DNA from: an uncultured bacterium
Lineage (GTDB): Bacteria > Patescibacteriota > Minisyncoccia > Phycocordibacterales > CAIZLB01
Assembly (NCBI GenBank): GCA_903864515.1
Contig: CAIPFZ010000027.1
Location: 1-44,644, forward strand
DNA: 44,644 nt
Reading direction: 5' to 3'
The position numbers and the translations under genes are program-made. The notes beneath the pieces are model-generated. The model was not told where the DNA came from. It saw only the letters and a program-made list of their open reading frames with translations, and made no database searches. Positions 15,458 through 23,354 of this stretch are shown here, in pieces. Each line of letters opens with the position of its first letter. Positions within the stretch are counted from its first letter, which is position 1.

Positions 15458-15961
15458 TTACTTCAACACCAATGCAATAGAGGATGCTATAATCCCTAAA
15501 ACTAAAATATTTCTGGCTAATAAAAATAGTTTTCTCTTTGGAGTGTAATAAAATTTATATATCCCAAAAATATAACTAGCTACATTTTTTACCGTCTTAT
15601 CTCTATCCTTAAGAGTTTCCAACAGCTTATTTGCATACTCTTCTGAAGAATCAAAATTTACAATGTTACCGTTAGATATTAGGTTATGCTCTTTATTTTT
15701 ATTGTTTCTTGGTGGATATATAGAATAGATACTCACTATCGCAGAAAGACCAGCAAAAAAAGCCAGTATACCAAATACAGTATTATCGCCAGAACTTTTA
15801 ATTTGAGTTGCTGAAAATGCAAATATAGCCATGCTTATACCAATTAATATATTAGCCTGACTATCAAAATGCCTGACGGATTGAACACTTTTATTCATTA
15901 TAGCCGCAGTCATTCTAATAATTGAACTATTATCCATTTCATTTGAATTATTATTTTCCAT
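15458..15961 (-). CDS. Membrane protein resembling Pycsar effector (DUF5706-like)
   Basis: 167 aa from ATG 15961. SVQSVRHFDSQANILIGISM leads into a first membrane helix, followed by a second helix (FGILAFFAGLSAIVSIYSIY) and the PPRNNK stop-transfer. A soluble middle part and a C-terminal helix (ILVLGIIASSIALVL) follow. The D-x-x-A-N-I-L-I-G motif before paired helices resembles the PycTM/DUF5706 proteins that act as nucleotide-gated membrane effectors. No pyrimidine cyclase is nearby, so the defence role is only a possibility. Convergent with regulator 5, stop codons adjoining. Confidence 0.5.
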   Translation of the reverse strand: MENNNSNEMDNSSIIRMTAAIMNKSVQSVRHFDSQANILIGISMAIFAFSATQIKSSGDNTVFGILAFFAGLSAIVSIYSIYPPRNNKNKEHNLISNGNIVNFDSSEEYANKLLETLKDRDKTVKNVASYIFGIYKFYYTPKRKLFLLARNILVLGIIASSIALVLK

Positions 15962-16050
15962 ATTCGTATATTTTACCACAAATCACAAGACAAAAGTACA
16001 CACCTCTTTAGAAAATATGTAATCCAAGAACACTTTATACAAAAAAAGAC

Positions 16051-16074
16051 CCGCCGCCCTGTGAAGGACGGCGG
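16051..16074 (-). terminator. Intrinsic terminator, distal, after binding protein 6
   Basis: Minus-strand stem CCGCCG...CGGCGG, extended by CC/GG past a bulged base, followed by seven T residues (plus-strand A run at 16041-16047). Confidence 0.82.
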
Positions 16075-16153
16075 TAACATCTGATACCTAATATATTATT
16101 CCTTTTTTATTTTTTGTCAATCAAAAGATGTAGATAATTTACCAAACAAAAAA

Positions 16154-16171
16154 CGAGCACTTTCATGCCCG
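16154..16171 (-). terminator. Intrinsic terminator, proximal, after binding protein 6
   Basis: Minus-strand hairpin CGGGCA-TGAAAG-TGCTCG (one mismatch) followed by TTTTTT. It lies 28 bp past the stop of binding protein 6 and forms a tandem with the 16051 hairpin. Confidence 0.7.
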
Positions 16172-16198
16172 CCTTTTATCTTTTAATACATGAATCTA

Positions 16199-17287
16199 TT
16201 ATTTCACAAACTCCGCTTGCTTATTCTTCATAACCTTAACAGATGCTTCTGTTATAAACAGACCATCCTTATCAATCTTAGTCTTTCCAAACAAAACAGA
16301 ATTGTATTCACCGTCTTTGTTTAGCATCTTAGCAAAATCCTCAGATGACAACTTATTTTTAGAATTCTCTTGAGACTTAATCATAAGAGTAACCAAGTCA
16401 TAAACATAAGCCGATCCAGGTTTTGGAGTATGACCATAAGTTTTTACAAACTTATCTGTAAACTCTTGAGGAACAACAGAGTCTCCAACAAACCACATCC
16501 CTTCATAAAGCTCAGGCTCGTTACTCCACTCAAATGACTCAGCAGATGTAATCTTAAACTTAGCACCTAAATCCTTCGCTTGTTTTGTAAACAACTCTAT
16601 TTCTGGTGAAAACAAAACTAGTGCAACTATTTCTGGATTTTCACCCTTAAGTTTTGTAATCAATGTTCTGAAATCTTTATCACCAACATTTGTTAAATTA
16701 TATGAAGTCAATTTAACATTAGAAGTTTCTAGTGCTTTTTTAATGCCACCAGAAACTGCCATTGTACCTGGATGATTTGCGTCTACGATAGCAACTGTTT
16801 TATGAGCTCTTTTATCTATTTCTTTAACTAACAAATCACCTTCTTTATACGCTGGAGTCCAGTGTATAAAGTTGTATTCCCCTATCGCAGAAGTTGGATC
16901 AGAAGCAAGACCAAATCTTGGTATTTTTGCATTCTCATTTACAGGGGCTGATGCGTTACTTGTACCAGATCCGAAAGTAATTATTGACCAAACCTTATCT
17001 ACATTAATAAACTTTGTAATAGCTGTTACAGTTTTTGTTGGATTGAAAGCATCATCTTCAAACACAAGACTGTAATTATATTTTGTATTTCCTGCGTCTT
17101 TCAAAGCTAGCTCAGCAGCTTGTTTTGCAGACTCACCTAGAAAAGCAGCTCCACCAGTTAACGGAAGAGACAGACCAATTTTAACAGGTTCATTTGTATC
17201 AGACTTTTTACTGAATACACCAGAAAGTGTGGACATCAACAGAATGGCTACTATAACGACAATTCCTATAATAATTTTCTTTTTCAT
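16199..17287 (-). CDS. LivJ/LivK-family substrate-binding protein 6, membrane-anchored
   Basis: 362 aa. Anchor helix IIIGIVVIVAILLMSTLSGV at residues 4-23, no lipobox. VKIGLSLPLTGGAAFLGESA is the Peripla_BP_6 opening, with SIITFGSGTSNASAPVNENA and a conserved ...KPGSAYVYDLVTLMIKS in the second lobe. Divergent from regulator 6; promoter and operator candidates are listed separately. Two tandem terminators follow, implying a monocistronic, well-expressed mRNA. Confidence 0.88.
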   Translation of the reverse strand: MKKKIIIGIVVIVAILLMSTLSGVFSKKSDTNEPVKIGLSLPLTGGAAFLGESAKQAAELALKDAGNTKYNYSLVFEDDAFNPTKTVTAITKFINVDKVWSIITFGSGTSNASAPVNENAKIPRFGLASDPTSAIGEYNFIHWTPAYKEGDLLVKEIDKRAHKTVAIVDANHPGTMAVSGGIKKALETSNVKLTSYNLTNVGDKDFRTLITKLKGENPEIVALVLFSPEIELFTKQAKDLGAKFKITSAESFEWSNEPELYEGMWFVGDSVVPQEFTDKFVKTYGHTPKPGSAYVYDLVTLMIKSQENSKNKLSSEDFAKMLNKDGEYNSVLFGKTKIDKDGLFITEASVKVMKNKQAEFVK

Positions 17288-17350
17288 ATTTTAAGTAAGT
17301 AATTTAATTTATAAATAACCCCCTTGAGTTATGTTAAGATTATGACACGT

Positions 17351-17383
17351 ATATTAGTTTTGTGTAATCATGTTATCAACATG
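17351..17383 (-). promoter_or_regulatory. Promoter of binding protein 6 with operator-like inverted repeat
   Basis: Minus strand: TTGATA (17379-17374), 17 bp, TAATAT (17356-17351). The 6-3-6 inverted repeat CATGTT-ATC-AACATG (17369-17383) is centred on the -35 box, where a bound dimeric winged-helix protein would block RNA polymerase. Regulator 6 is the obvious candidate. Confidence 0.62.
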
Positions 17384-17445
17384 TATCATAAATATTCATA
17401 TTTTAGGCTATATTTTAGCCTTCCGCTGGCTTTTGTTCGTAAAAA

Positions 17446-17474
17446 TTGACAGAAATTAGGCCTCCTGCGATAAT
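17446..17474 (+). promoter_or_regulatory. Promoter of regulator 6, leaderless type
   Basis: TTGACA (17446-17451), 17-bp spacer, GATAAT (17469-17474), then 6 nt (ataatc) and the ATG at 17481. Confidence 0.7.
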
Positions 17475-17480
17475 ATAATC

Positions 17481-18308
17481 ATGTTAGAAATTGACCAATT
17501 ACAAGCTCGCCTAGAAAAGACCGGGCTGACGGATAAAGAATCTATCGTTTACTCTGCCCTACTAGAGCATGGCGGTGCATATCCTTCTAAGATTGCAGAA
17601 GAAACAAAGTTGAATAGAAGTACAGTTTATAAGATTCTTCTTGACCTCTCTGTAAAAGGATTGATAAGTGAAATACAAAAGAAGGGAAAATTATTTTATC
17701 AAGTAGAAAATCCCGAGAAACTCACTAGATATCTTAAAGATAAAGTAACTATTGCAAATGATCATTTGGAGAAGGCAAATAAATTGATTCCGGAAATTGA
17801 AGGTCTATACAGTCTTTTTGCCGATAAGCCGAAGATTTCATATTTTGAAGGGCAAGAGAATGTTATGCAAATTTATGCAGATCATTTGAATGTTAAAAAA
17901 CCATATGAGATGCTTGCTTGGGCAAACACAACATACTTAAAAGATTTATTAAAATCTGACTTCTTCCTACACTACAGGACAACAAAAGAGAAACTTGGAA
18001 TAACGACAAGAGGTATTGTTCCTGATACAGAATACGATGTGGATTTTGTTAAAAATACATATACAAAAATTGGTATTGCAGAAAAGTACTGGCCCAACAT
18101 GAAATACATCTCACATAAAGATTTCTCATTTGAAGGAGAGATTACAATTTACGGAGAGGATAAAGTTTCTATTGTTAATCTAAACAAGAATCACTTTACG
18201 GGGACTGTCATACAAGATAAAACTATTCACAATATGATGCGAATGATTTTTGAGTTGTCTTGGAAGGGTGCGGATTCTTATGACCTTCTGGCTAAAAAGT
18301 CCCCATAG
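17481..18308 (+). CDS. TrmB-like transcriptional regulator (regulator 6)
   Basis: 275 aa. Winged HTH: LEKTGLTDKESIVYSALLEH, then TKLNRSTVYKILLDLSVKGL. A helical linker (residues ~75-110) is followed by the effector half from KPKISYFEGQENVMQIYADH to EITIYGEDKVSIVNLNK. Divergent from binding protein 6. Its stop is 6 bp from the convergent methyltransferase. Confidence 0.87.
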   Translation: MLEIDQLQARLEKTGLTDKESIVYSALLEHGGAYPSKIAEETKLNRSTVYKILLDLSVKGLISEIQKKGKLFYQVENPEKLTRYLKDKVTIANDHLEKANKLIPEIEGLYSLFADKPKISYFEGQENVMQIYADHLNVKKPYEMLAWANTTYLKDLLKSDFFLHYRTTKEKLGITTRGIVPDTEYDVDFVKNTYTKIGIAEKYWPNMKYISHKDFSFEGEITIYGEDKVSIVNLNKNHFTGTVIQDKTIHNMMRMIFELSWKGADSYDLLAKKSP

Positions 18309-18314
18309 TGTATT

Positions 18315-19202
18315 TTATTTCCAAACTCTAATATTCTTATTTTGTAATGATAATTCTTTTAGCCCCCTAGTAATTGAGCTATCTTCGTCTTTTAAATTAA
18401 TAGTTAATTTAAAGTTTTCTAGTACGAAATCCATTTCAGGCTTACTCAGCATATAATCTACATTCACAATATCCATATTAAGAAGTTTTTTCCAAAACAA
18501 ATTCTCTAATTCAAAATTTCTCAAGTCATTCTTATACACAGAGCTACCTGACACACCTGATATTTTATTCATCCCCTCTTTTATTATCTCATTATCTTGA
18601 AATTCAGGGTGGTTTCTAAGTGTGTCGTCCAACATAAATATACTACCGTTTGCACTCATGAGAGGTTTAATAAAATTTGATATTTTAGATTTTAAATCAT
18701 CATCAAAATATTGAGATACAACACCTTCGCTAAAAATCAGAACGGGGTTATCTAAATTCAATTCACCTTCTATTCTCTTCCAAGTCTCTTCTTCTGCTAA
18801 ATCGCCCGAGATGAACTTTAGATTATCGATCTCACCTTTTGTTTCACTAATAATATCTCTTTTTAAATCTGAATTTTCCTTGAATTCAACCTCAATATAT
18901 TTTCCAATCCTGCAATCTAAATTCAAAAAGTGTGGAGTAAAACCAGCTCCTAATTCAACTATCTGCAATCTTTCACCGAACTCCTTTGCCATAAAGTTCA
19001 AAATTGATTGATTTGTATGAAATCTAGCAACTGGAAAAGCAGAGAAATTATCACTTGACATTTTAGACCAGATTTTAGGCCACATCTCGCCAATTCTATT
19101 TTTTAAAGCATTGATTATTTCTTCACTGTATTTAACATCTGCATGGTCATTTAAATCAAGTATTGTACTTGAAGTTTTCTGTATTTTTTCTTTATCTATC
19201 AT
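18315..19202 (-). CDS. LCMT-like SAM-dependent O-methyltransferase
   Basis: 295 aa. ARFHTNQSILNFMAKEFGER precedes SAM motif I LQIVELGAGFTPHFLNLD. Acidic IEVEFKE and the later VLIFSEGVVSQYFDD recall the leucine carboxyl methyltransferase/Ppm1-type family, where an EG(L/V) motif sits in the same place. Members methylate carboxylates of proteins or small molecules; the substrate here is unknown. Last gene of a minus-strand run binding protein 7, HemB-like, methyltransferase; only 5 bp separate it from the HemB-like gene, so they are very likely co-transcribed. Confidence 0.68.
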   Translation of the reverse strand: MIDKEKIQKTSSTILDLNDHADVKYSEEIINALKNRIGEMWPKIWSKMSSDNFSAFPVARFHTNQSILNFMAKEFGERLQIVELGAGFTPHFLNLDCRIGKYIEVEFKENSDLKRDIISETKGEIDNLKFISGDLAEEETWKRIEGELNLDNPVLIFSEGVVSQYFDDDLKSKISNFIKPLMSANGSIFMLDDTLRNHPEFQDNEIIKEGMNKISGVSGSSVYKNDLRNFELENLFWKKLLNMDIVNVDYMLSKPEMDFVLENFKLTINLKDEDSSITRGLKELSLQNKNIRVWK

Positions 19203-19207
19203 AATAT

Positions 19208-20095
19208 TTAATTATTTTTATTTGACCATCTCAAGAAATGATCTGGTGCGTAACCTATTATATAATCTGTACCACATCTTTTAAAGGCAGAATGTACTTC
19301 ATCGAAAGCTTCATTTTCATCAACTACCCCCACCCTTCCAGCCTCCTTAAGCATAGAGTATTCACCACTTACATGGTAGATAGAAATAGGTAATTTAGTT
19401 TGCTGTCTTGCTCTATAAATTATATCTAAATACATCATGGCTGGTTTTACCATAACAATATCCGCACCCTGCTTTTCATCCTCAGAAATATGATTCAATG
19501 CTTCCTCGGCATTCAATGGAGAAATATGAAATTCATAAGGCATCTTTCCATCTTTAGGAGACTGAATTGTCTTAAAATATGGACCATAGAGAGATGAAGA
19601 GAACTTTGCACTATACCCCATTATTTTTGTAGAAGTTAAACCAGATTCATTTAAAACTTTTTTAACCTCACGAACTTGGTTCTCTAATGGTAGACATGGA
19701 CAAACATAATCAGCGCCAGCATTTGCAAATGCAACAGCAAGCTTTCCGGCAAGCTCATAACTCTTTTCATAATCAACTTTCTCATCTTTTATAATCAAGC
19801 TATGCCCATCTGCAGAATATGGTGACAATCCAACATCAGCATGAATTACAATATCTGTACCAAATTTTTCTTTGGCAATTTTAATAAAGTTCTTAATCAA
19901 ACCATCAGTACAAGCAAATTCTACAGATTTATTATCAGTTGAACCAAATACTAGGAAATCTGTTATTCCTTGATCTAGATAAGTTTTTATGAATTCTAAT
20001 CCTGATTCAAGAGTGTGATAATAGACATCAACCATTGGTGAGTCTTGTCTATCAGTTATTCCTTCCTTTAGGAAAATGCAAGCTATGTATTTCAT
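19208..20095 (-). CDS. Divergent porphobilinogen synthase (HemB/ALAD) homologue
   Basis: 295 aa from ATG 20095. Two Schiff-base lysines are in their usual settings: GYSAKFSSSLYGPY and GADIVMVKPAMMYLDIIYRA. The conserved SIYHVSGEYSMLKEAG is present. HemB joins two 5-aminolevulinates to porphobilinogen. Three departures stand out. The N-terminal arm is about 30 residues short. The zinc cysteines are replaced (ADVGLSPYSADGHSLI). The usual AP-S-MMDG stretch after GAD reads CPCLPLENQV. It may act on a different substrate. It follows binding protein 7 by 26 bp and precedes an LCMT-like methyltransferase; no other tetrapyrrole gene is in the window. Confidence 0.8.
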   Translation of the reverse strand: MKYIACIFLKEGITDRQDSPMVDVYYHTLESGLEFIKTYLDQGITDFLVFGSTDNKSVEFACTDGLIKNFIKIAKEKFGTDIVIHADVGLSPYSADGHSLIIKDEKVDYEKSYELAGKLAVAFANAGADYVCPCLPLENQVREVKKVLNESGLTSTKIMGYSAKFSSSLYGPYFKTIQSPKDGKMPYEFHISPLNAEEALNHISEDEKQGADIVMVKPAMMYLDIIYRARQQTKLPISIYHVSGEYSMLKEAGRVGVVDENEAFDEVHSAFKRCGTDYIIGYAPDHFLRWSNKNN

Positions 20096-20120
20096 GTTAG
20101 TGTTTATTTCTATATTATTT

Positions 20121-21233
20121 TTACAGATTCGCAAAAGTTCCGTCTGTATTAACCTTTCTCCAAACCAACTTCTTATTTATATTCTGACATGATCCGTCAA
20201 AAGATACGTCACCAGTAATACCCTTAAACTCTGCCATTTTTGGTAAGTACTCAGCAATCTTTTTTGGATTTCCTCCAACTTCATTTATTGCCTTGCTTAA
20301 AATATTGTATGAATCGTAGGTTAATGCACCGAGGAGTATAGGCGAAGCGTTATAATTTGATGTGTATGTATTTGAATAATTTACAGCATCTGAATTTGCA
20401 TTAAGATCCGCCTGTGGAGAATACATGTAGTCAACAAATTTTACATCCTTAGCGATAGTTCTATTTTTAAGATTAGGACTTGTAATTGTCCAGATATCGG
20501 AAACGATAGGCTTAGACCAACCCATTTCTTTTAACTGATTAAACATTGGCTCTGGTGTAATATTATTAATTACAACCAGTGCATCTATATCTTTTTGTTT
20601 TTCAGTTAACTTTAAGATATTGGATCTTAGGTCTCCTGATGCCTGATCGTATATTTCAACACCCACAACTTCTCCACCAAGTTCCACAAATGATGCTTTG
20701 ACTTGCTCAATCATCACTTTTCCATATTCATTATTTGGAGACAGCATCGCAATCTTTTTATATTTCAATGTATTATTTACATACTCCGAAATAGAACCGC
20801 CTAATATATCTGCGGTTAATCCGATTCTACATGTTAATGGACTATCATCAGTAAAAGCTGGTGTTGTTGCCGATTGTGCGAAGATCATGATTCCATCCTG
20901 TACAGCTTTTTCTCTCACTGCGGCAACCACAGGACTTCCATCGGCAATGATTATTTTTACCCCCTTCATCTTAAGTGCTTCGTATCCCGAAACAGATGTC
21001 TTTGGATCATATCTTGAGTCCTCATAAATTAGTTCGATTTTTTCATTTGGATTGTCTTTTACCACCATGGCAAGCGCATTCTTTTGAACTTCCCCCGCAA
21101 TTGCAAGTGGGCCAGAAAGAGGAGTTAGAACTCCAATCTTAATTTTTCCATTATCATCTTCCTTATTAACACCAAGAACTACTAAAATAATCACTACAAT
21201 AATAATGATTGCCCAAATAATTTTCTTTTTCAT
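20121..21233 (-). CDS. LivJ/LivK-family substrate-binding protein 7, membrane-anchored
   Basis: 370 aa from ATG 21233. Anchor helix IIWAIIIIVVIILVVLGV, no lipobox. KIKIGVLTPLSGPLAIAGEV, IIADGSPVVAAVREKAV and ALTYDSYNILSKAINE follow the family pattern. It is the only binding protein here without a divergent TrmB partner; a PEP-CTERM gene stands at that position instead. It heads an apparent operon with the HemB-like gene and methyltransferase, which hints that its ligand is linked to those enzymes. That link is inferred. Confidence 0.87.
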   Translation of the reverse strand: MKKKIIWAIIIIVVIILVVLGVNKEDDNGKIKIGVLTPLSGPLAIAGEVQKNALAMVVKDNPNEKIELIYEDSRYDPKTSVSGYEALKMKGVKIIIADGSPVVAAVREKAVQDGIMIFAQSATTPAFTDDSPLTCRIGLTADILGGSISEYVNNTLKYKKIAMLSPNNEYGKVMIEQVKASFVELGGEVVGVEIYDQASGDLRSNILKLTEKQKDIDALVVINNITPEPMFNQLKEMGWSKPIVSDIWTITSPNLKNRTIAKDVKFVDYMYSPQADLNANSDAVNYSNTYTSNYNASPILLGALTYDSYNILSKAINEVGGNPKKIAEYLPKMAEFKGITGDVSFDGSCQNINKKLVWRKVNTDGTFANL

Positions 21234-21316
21234 ATATAACAATTTTACTCTTTATCGCCTTAAAATACAACACAAATACAGATTAAAATGTATTTCTATT
21301 ACATATTATCTAGGCA

Positions 21317-21345
21317 TTGACAGCAATGTTTTCTTATATTATAAT
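21317..21345 (+). promoter_or_regulatory. Consensus promoter of the PEP-CTERM gene
   Basis: TTGACA (21317-21322), exactly 17 bp, TATAAT (21340-21345): a perfect sigma70 consensus. About 68 nt of leader follow before the GTG start at 21420. Confidence 0.78.
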
Positions 21346-21419
21346 ACTAAACAGATCTTTCCAATTAAGGACAGACACTTTTCATTAAACCAACAAACAA
21401 TTAGGAACAAGAACACATA

Positions 21420-22046
21420 GTGAAAACAAACACTGGACTAGTTATTATTACCACCATTCTGTCAGCCATCCAGATCGCAGCCGGCGCCACCACCGCATTC
21501 TTCTACAAGTCAGGACCCATCGGAAGCTATATTGCTCAAAATGGACTGGATTACATTGTAGACAATCAGGGCGGTTGGACATTCCAAACCCCTGGTGGCG
21601 TTGATTTCGGAGACCAGAAGATGTGGACCTCCCTCACCAATATTAACGGCCAATATTGGCATCTGTATCTAACTGCGCCCAATGGAAAATCTTTGTCCGC
21701 AGGACTGTATCAGACAGTGGGCTGGGGTCAAAACCCCAATGGATACACTTTCACGTGGCTAGGTAATGGCCGAGGTGGCTCATCGATTTGCTGGGTGAAT
21801 ATTTTGGAATTTGTGTACGATCCTAAAACAAATATCGTGACAAATTTGGCGATTGATTTCATTCAAAGCGAAGGAACATCTTTTGATCCTAGCATGCAAC
21901 CATCAGCCTACGGATCATTTCGTAGCAATTCCAACTATTCGATCAACATGTCCTCGGATGCAATCAATCTTGTCATCCCTGAGCCGTCAAGCTTTCTGCT
22001 TGCAGGCATCGGGACATGCATTATGTTCATCCGGCGTCGGCGATAA
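21420..22046 (+). CDS. PEP-CTERM sorting-signal protein
   Basis: 208 aa, GTG start. Signal peptide at residues ~5-24 (GLVIITTILSAIQIAAGATT). The body is rich in Gly, Asn, Ser and Trp (NQGGWTFQTPGGVDFGDQKM) as in secreted matrix or polysaccharide-associated proteins. The C-terminus has all PEP-CTERM parts: VIPEPSS, a hydrophobic helix FLLAGIGTCIMFI, and RRRR. In known systems such proteins are cut and sorted by an exosortase; none is in this window. Composition is richer in G+C than its neighbours, and the gene has its own promoter and terminator. Recent acquisition, for example from Verrucomicrobia- or Planctomycetes-like bacteria, is plausible. Confidence 0.82.
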   Translation: MKTNTGLVIITTILSAIQIAAGATTAFFYKSGPIGSYIAQNGLDYIVDNQGGWTFQTPGGVDFGDQKMWTSLTNINGQYWHLYLTAPNGKSLSAGLYQTVGWGQNPNGYTFTWLGNGRGGSSICWVNILEFVYDPKTNIVTNLAIDFIQSEGTSFDPSMQPSAYGSFRSNSNYSINMSSDAINLVIPEPSSFLLAGIGTCIMFIRRRR

Positions 22047-22087
22047 AAAGCTGACACTTCAAGTTACTCTTTCAATCTAAAAGAGAA

Positions 22088-22114
22088 GACCCCGTGGCGC
22101 AAGCCAGCGGGGTC
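22088..22114 (+). terminator. Intrinsic terminator of the PEP-CTERM gene
   Basis: Hairpin GACCCCG-TGGC-GCAA-GCCA-GCGGGGTC with a nested GGC/GCC stem, followed by T-rich sequence. Confidence 0.82.
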
Positions 22115-22153
22115 AAACTTTTGCTTATTTTTTAATTTCGATCCCAAATAAAC

Positions 22154-23284
22154 CTACTTCACCTCCTTAACCACCACCATCTCCCCTCCCTTAATATTAT
22201 AAATATTTATTGGAGTATCTTTTGCGGAATGTTTTGAAGTGAATGAGGTATCTCCATTTACTGTCTTGAATGTGTTGCCTTCTATATACTTTGGTATTTC
22301 TTCAGCCGTTTTTGATTTTGCAATGGATTCTGCAAGAATATAAATTGCATCATAACTTTTATTAGCTCCTCTTCTTGGTTTTTCTCCATATTTTTTCTCA
22401 AATCTTTTTACAAACTCATCAGAAGGGACTTCCCAATCAATCATTATTACACCTTCAATCTTACTCTTATCTACCTTTTGATTATTGAACACATCTCTCA
22501 TTGTCGTATAAGCAATTAATTGTGGTTTGAAATTTAAATTCTCCGCCACCTCAAGATATTTTACAATATCAAAATCTAACATATCCAAGAAAACTGCCGT
22601 AGGTTTCTTATCAACCAATTTAAGGATATTTGTCCTAAAATCGCTTGATCCAATAGCGGTATAAGATTCAACATTAAAAGAACCTTTGTCTTTCATAATA
22701 TTTGCAAGCGTATGTTCGATAGATTCACCAAACCCTGACTTATATCTAATCATCGCAAGATTATTAATTTTATTATCCGCAATTACAGAATCCAATTGAG
22801 AAATAACCTGATTGAATTTTGGGTACAAAACAAAACTATAATCATTCATTTCAAATGACCCGTCTATTTGAAAATTTACAGGAGAAATAAATACCTTCTT
22901 ATCCTTTTGTGCAAGTGCAAAAATTGGTTGCGCGGTAAAATCAAAAATCCCACCAATCACAGCATCAGCATTTTGAATTCCAACAAGTTTCTGATATGCA
23001 GAGACAGACCCTTGTGGTGTTGTTTGATCGTCCTCTATGTAGAGCTCAACAGGCCTACCATCTATACCACCGTTTTTGTTTATCTCCTCAACTGCCAAAT
23101 CCATTGCCTTCTTAGACATATTCCCAAAATCAGCTGCTACCCCCGTTAGTGAAATCATCGCTCCAATTTTTATAGGCTTTGCGCTCTTTGACAGAGTGCC
23201 GCCCTGCTTATTACCTACATTAAATATTAATACCAAACCCAAAGCCACAGCTATTAGTATTACCAAATATATTATTTTCTTCAT
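22154..23284 (-). CDS. LivJ/LivK-family substrate-binding protein 8, membrane-anchored
   Basis: 376 aa from ATG 23284. Anchor helix IIYLVILIAVALGLVLIF, no lipobox. PIKIGAMISLTGVAADFGNM, DLAVEEINKNGGIDGRPVEL and YIEDDQTTPQGSVSAYQKLV are classical LivK features, so with proteins 4 and 5 it is among the closest to the canonical family. Divergent from regulator 8 and nearest to the livM permease. Confidence 0.9.
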   Translation of the reverse strand: MKKIIYLVILIAVALGLVLIFNVGNKQGGTLSKSAKPIKIGAMISLTGVAADFGNMSKKAMDLAVEEINKNGGIDGRPVELYIEDDQTTPQGSVSAYQKLVGIQNADAVIGGIFDFTAQPIFALAQKDKKVFISPVNFQIDGSFEMNDYSFVLYPKFNQVISQLDSVIADNKINNLAMIRYKSGFGESIEHTLANIMKDKGSFNVESYTAIGSSDFRTNILKLVDKKPTAVFLDMLDFDIVKYLEVAENLNFKPQLIAYTTMRDVFNNQKVDKSKIEGVIMIDWEVPSDEFVKRFEKKYGEKPRRGANKSYDAIYILAESIAKSKTAEEIPKYIEGNTFKTVNGDTSFTSKHSAKDTPINIYNIKGGEMVVVKEVK

Positions 23285-23316
23285 ATTGGACAATAGTATA
23301 TATTATGTGTTATTAT

Positions 23317-23347
23317 TGTTAACAGTTCGGCGAATTACGAATAACAA
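23317..23347. promoter_or_regulatory. Divergent promoters of binding protein 8 and regulator 8 sharing a palindrome
   Basis: The 8-bp palindrome TGTTAACA (23317-23324) supplies TTAACA to both strands. Plus: TTAACA (23319-23324), 17 bp, TAACAA (23342-23347), 7 nt, ATG 23355. Minus: TTAACA, 17 bp, ATACTA. The -10 boxes are weak matches, so activation by a regulator is possible. Confidence 0.45.
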
Positions 23348-23354
23348 TGAAAAT

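Noticed and set aside
23076..23354. Extended N-terminus of regulator 8.
   Set aside because: It is antisense to binding protein 8 and crosses the divergent promoters; the HTH alignment starts after 23355.
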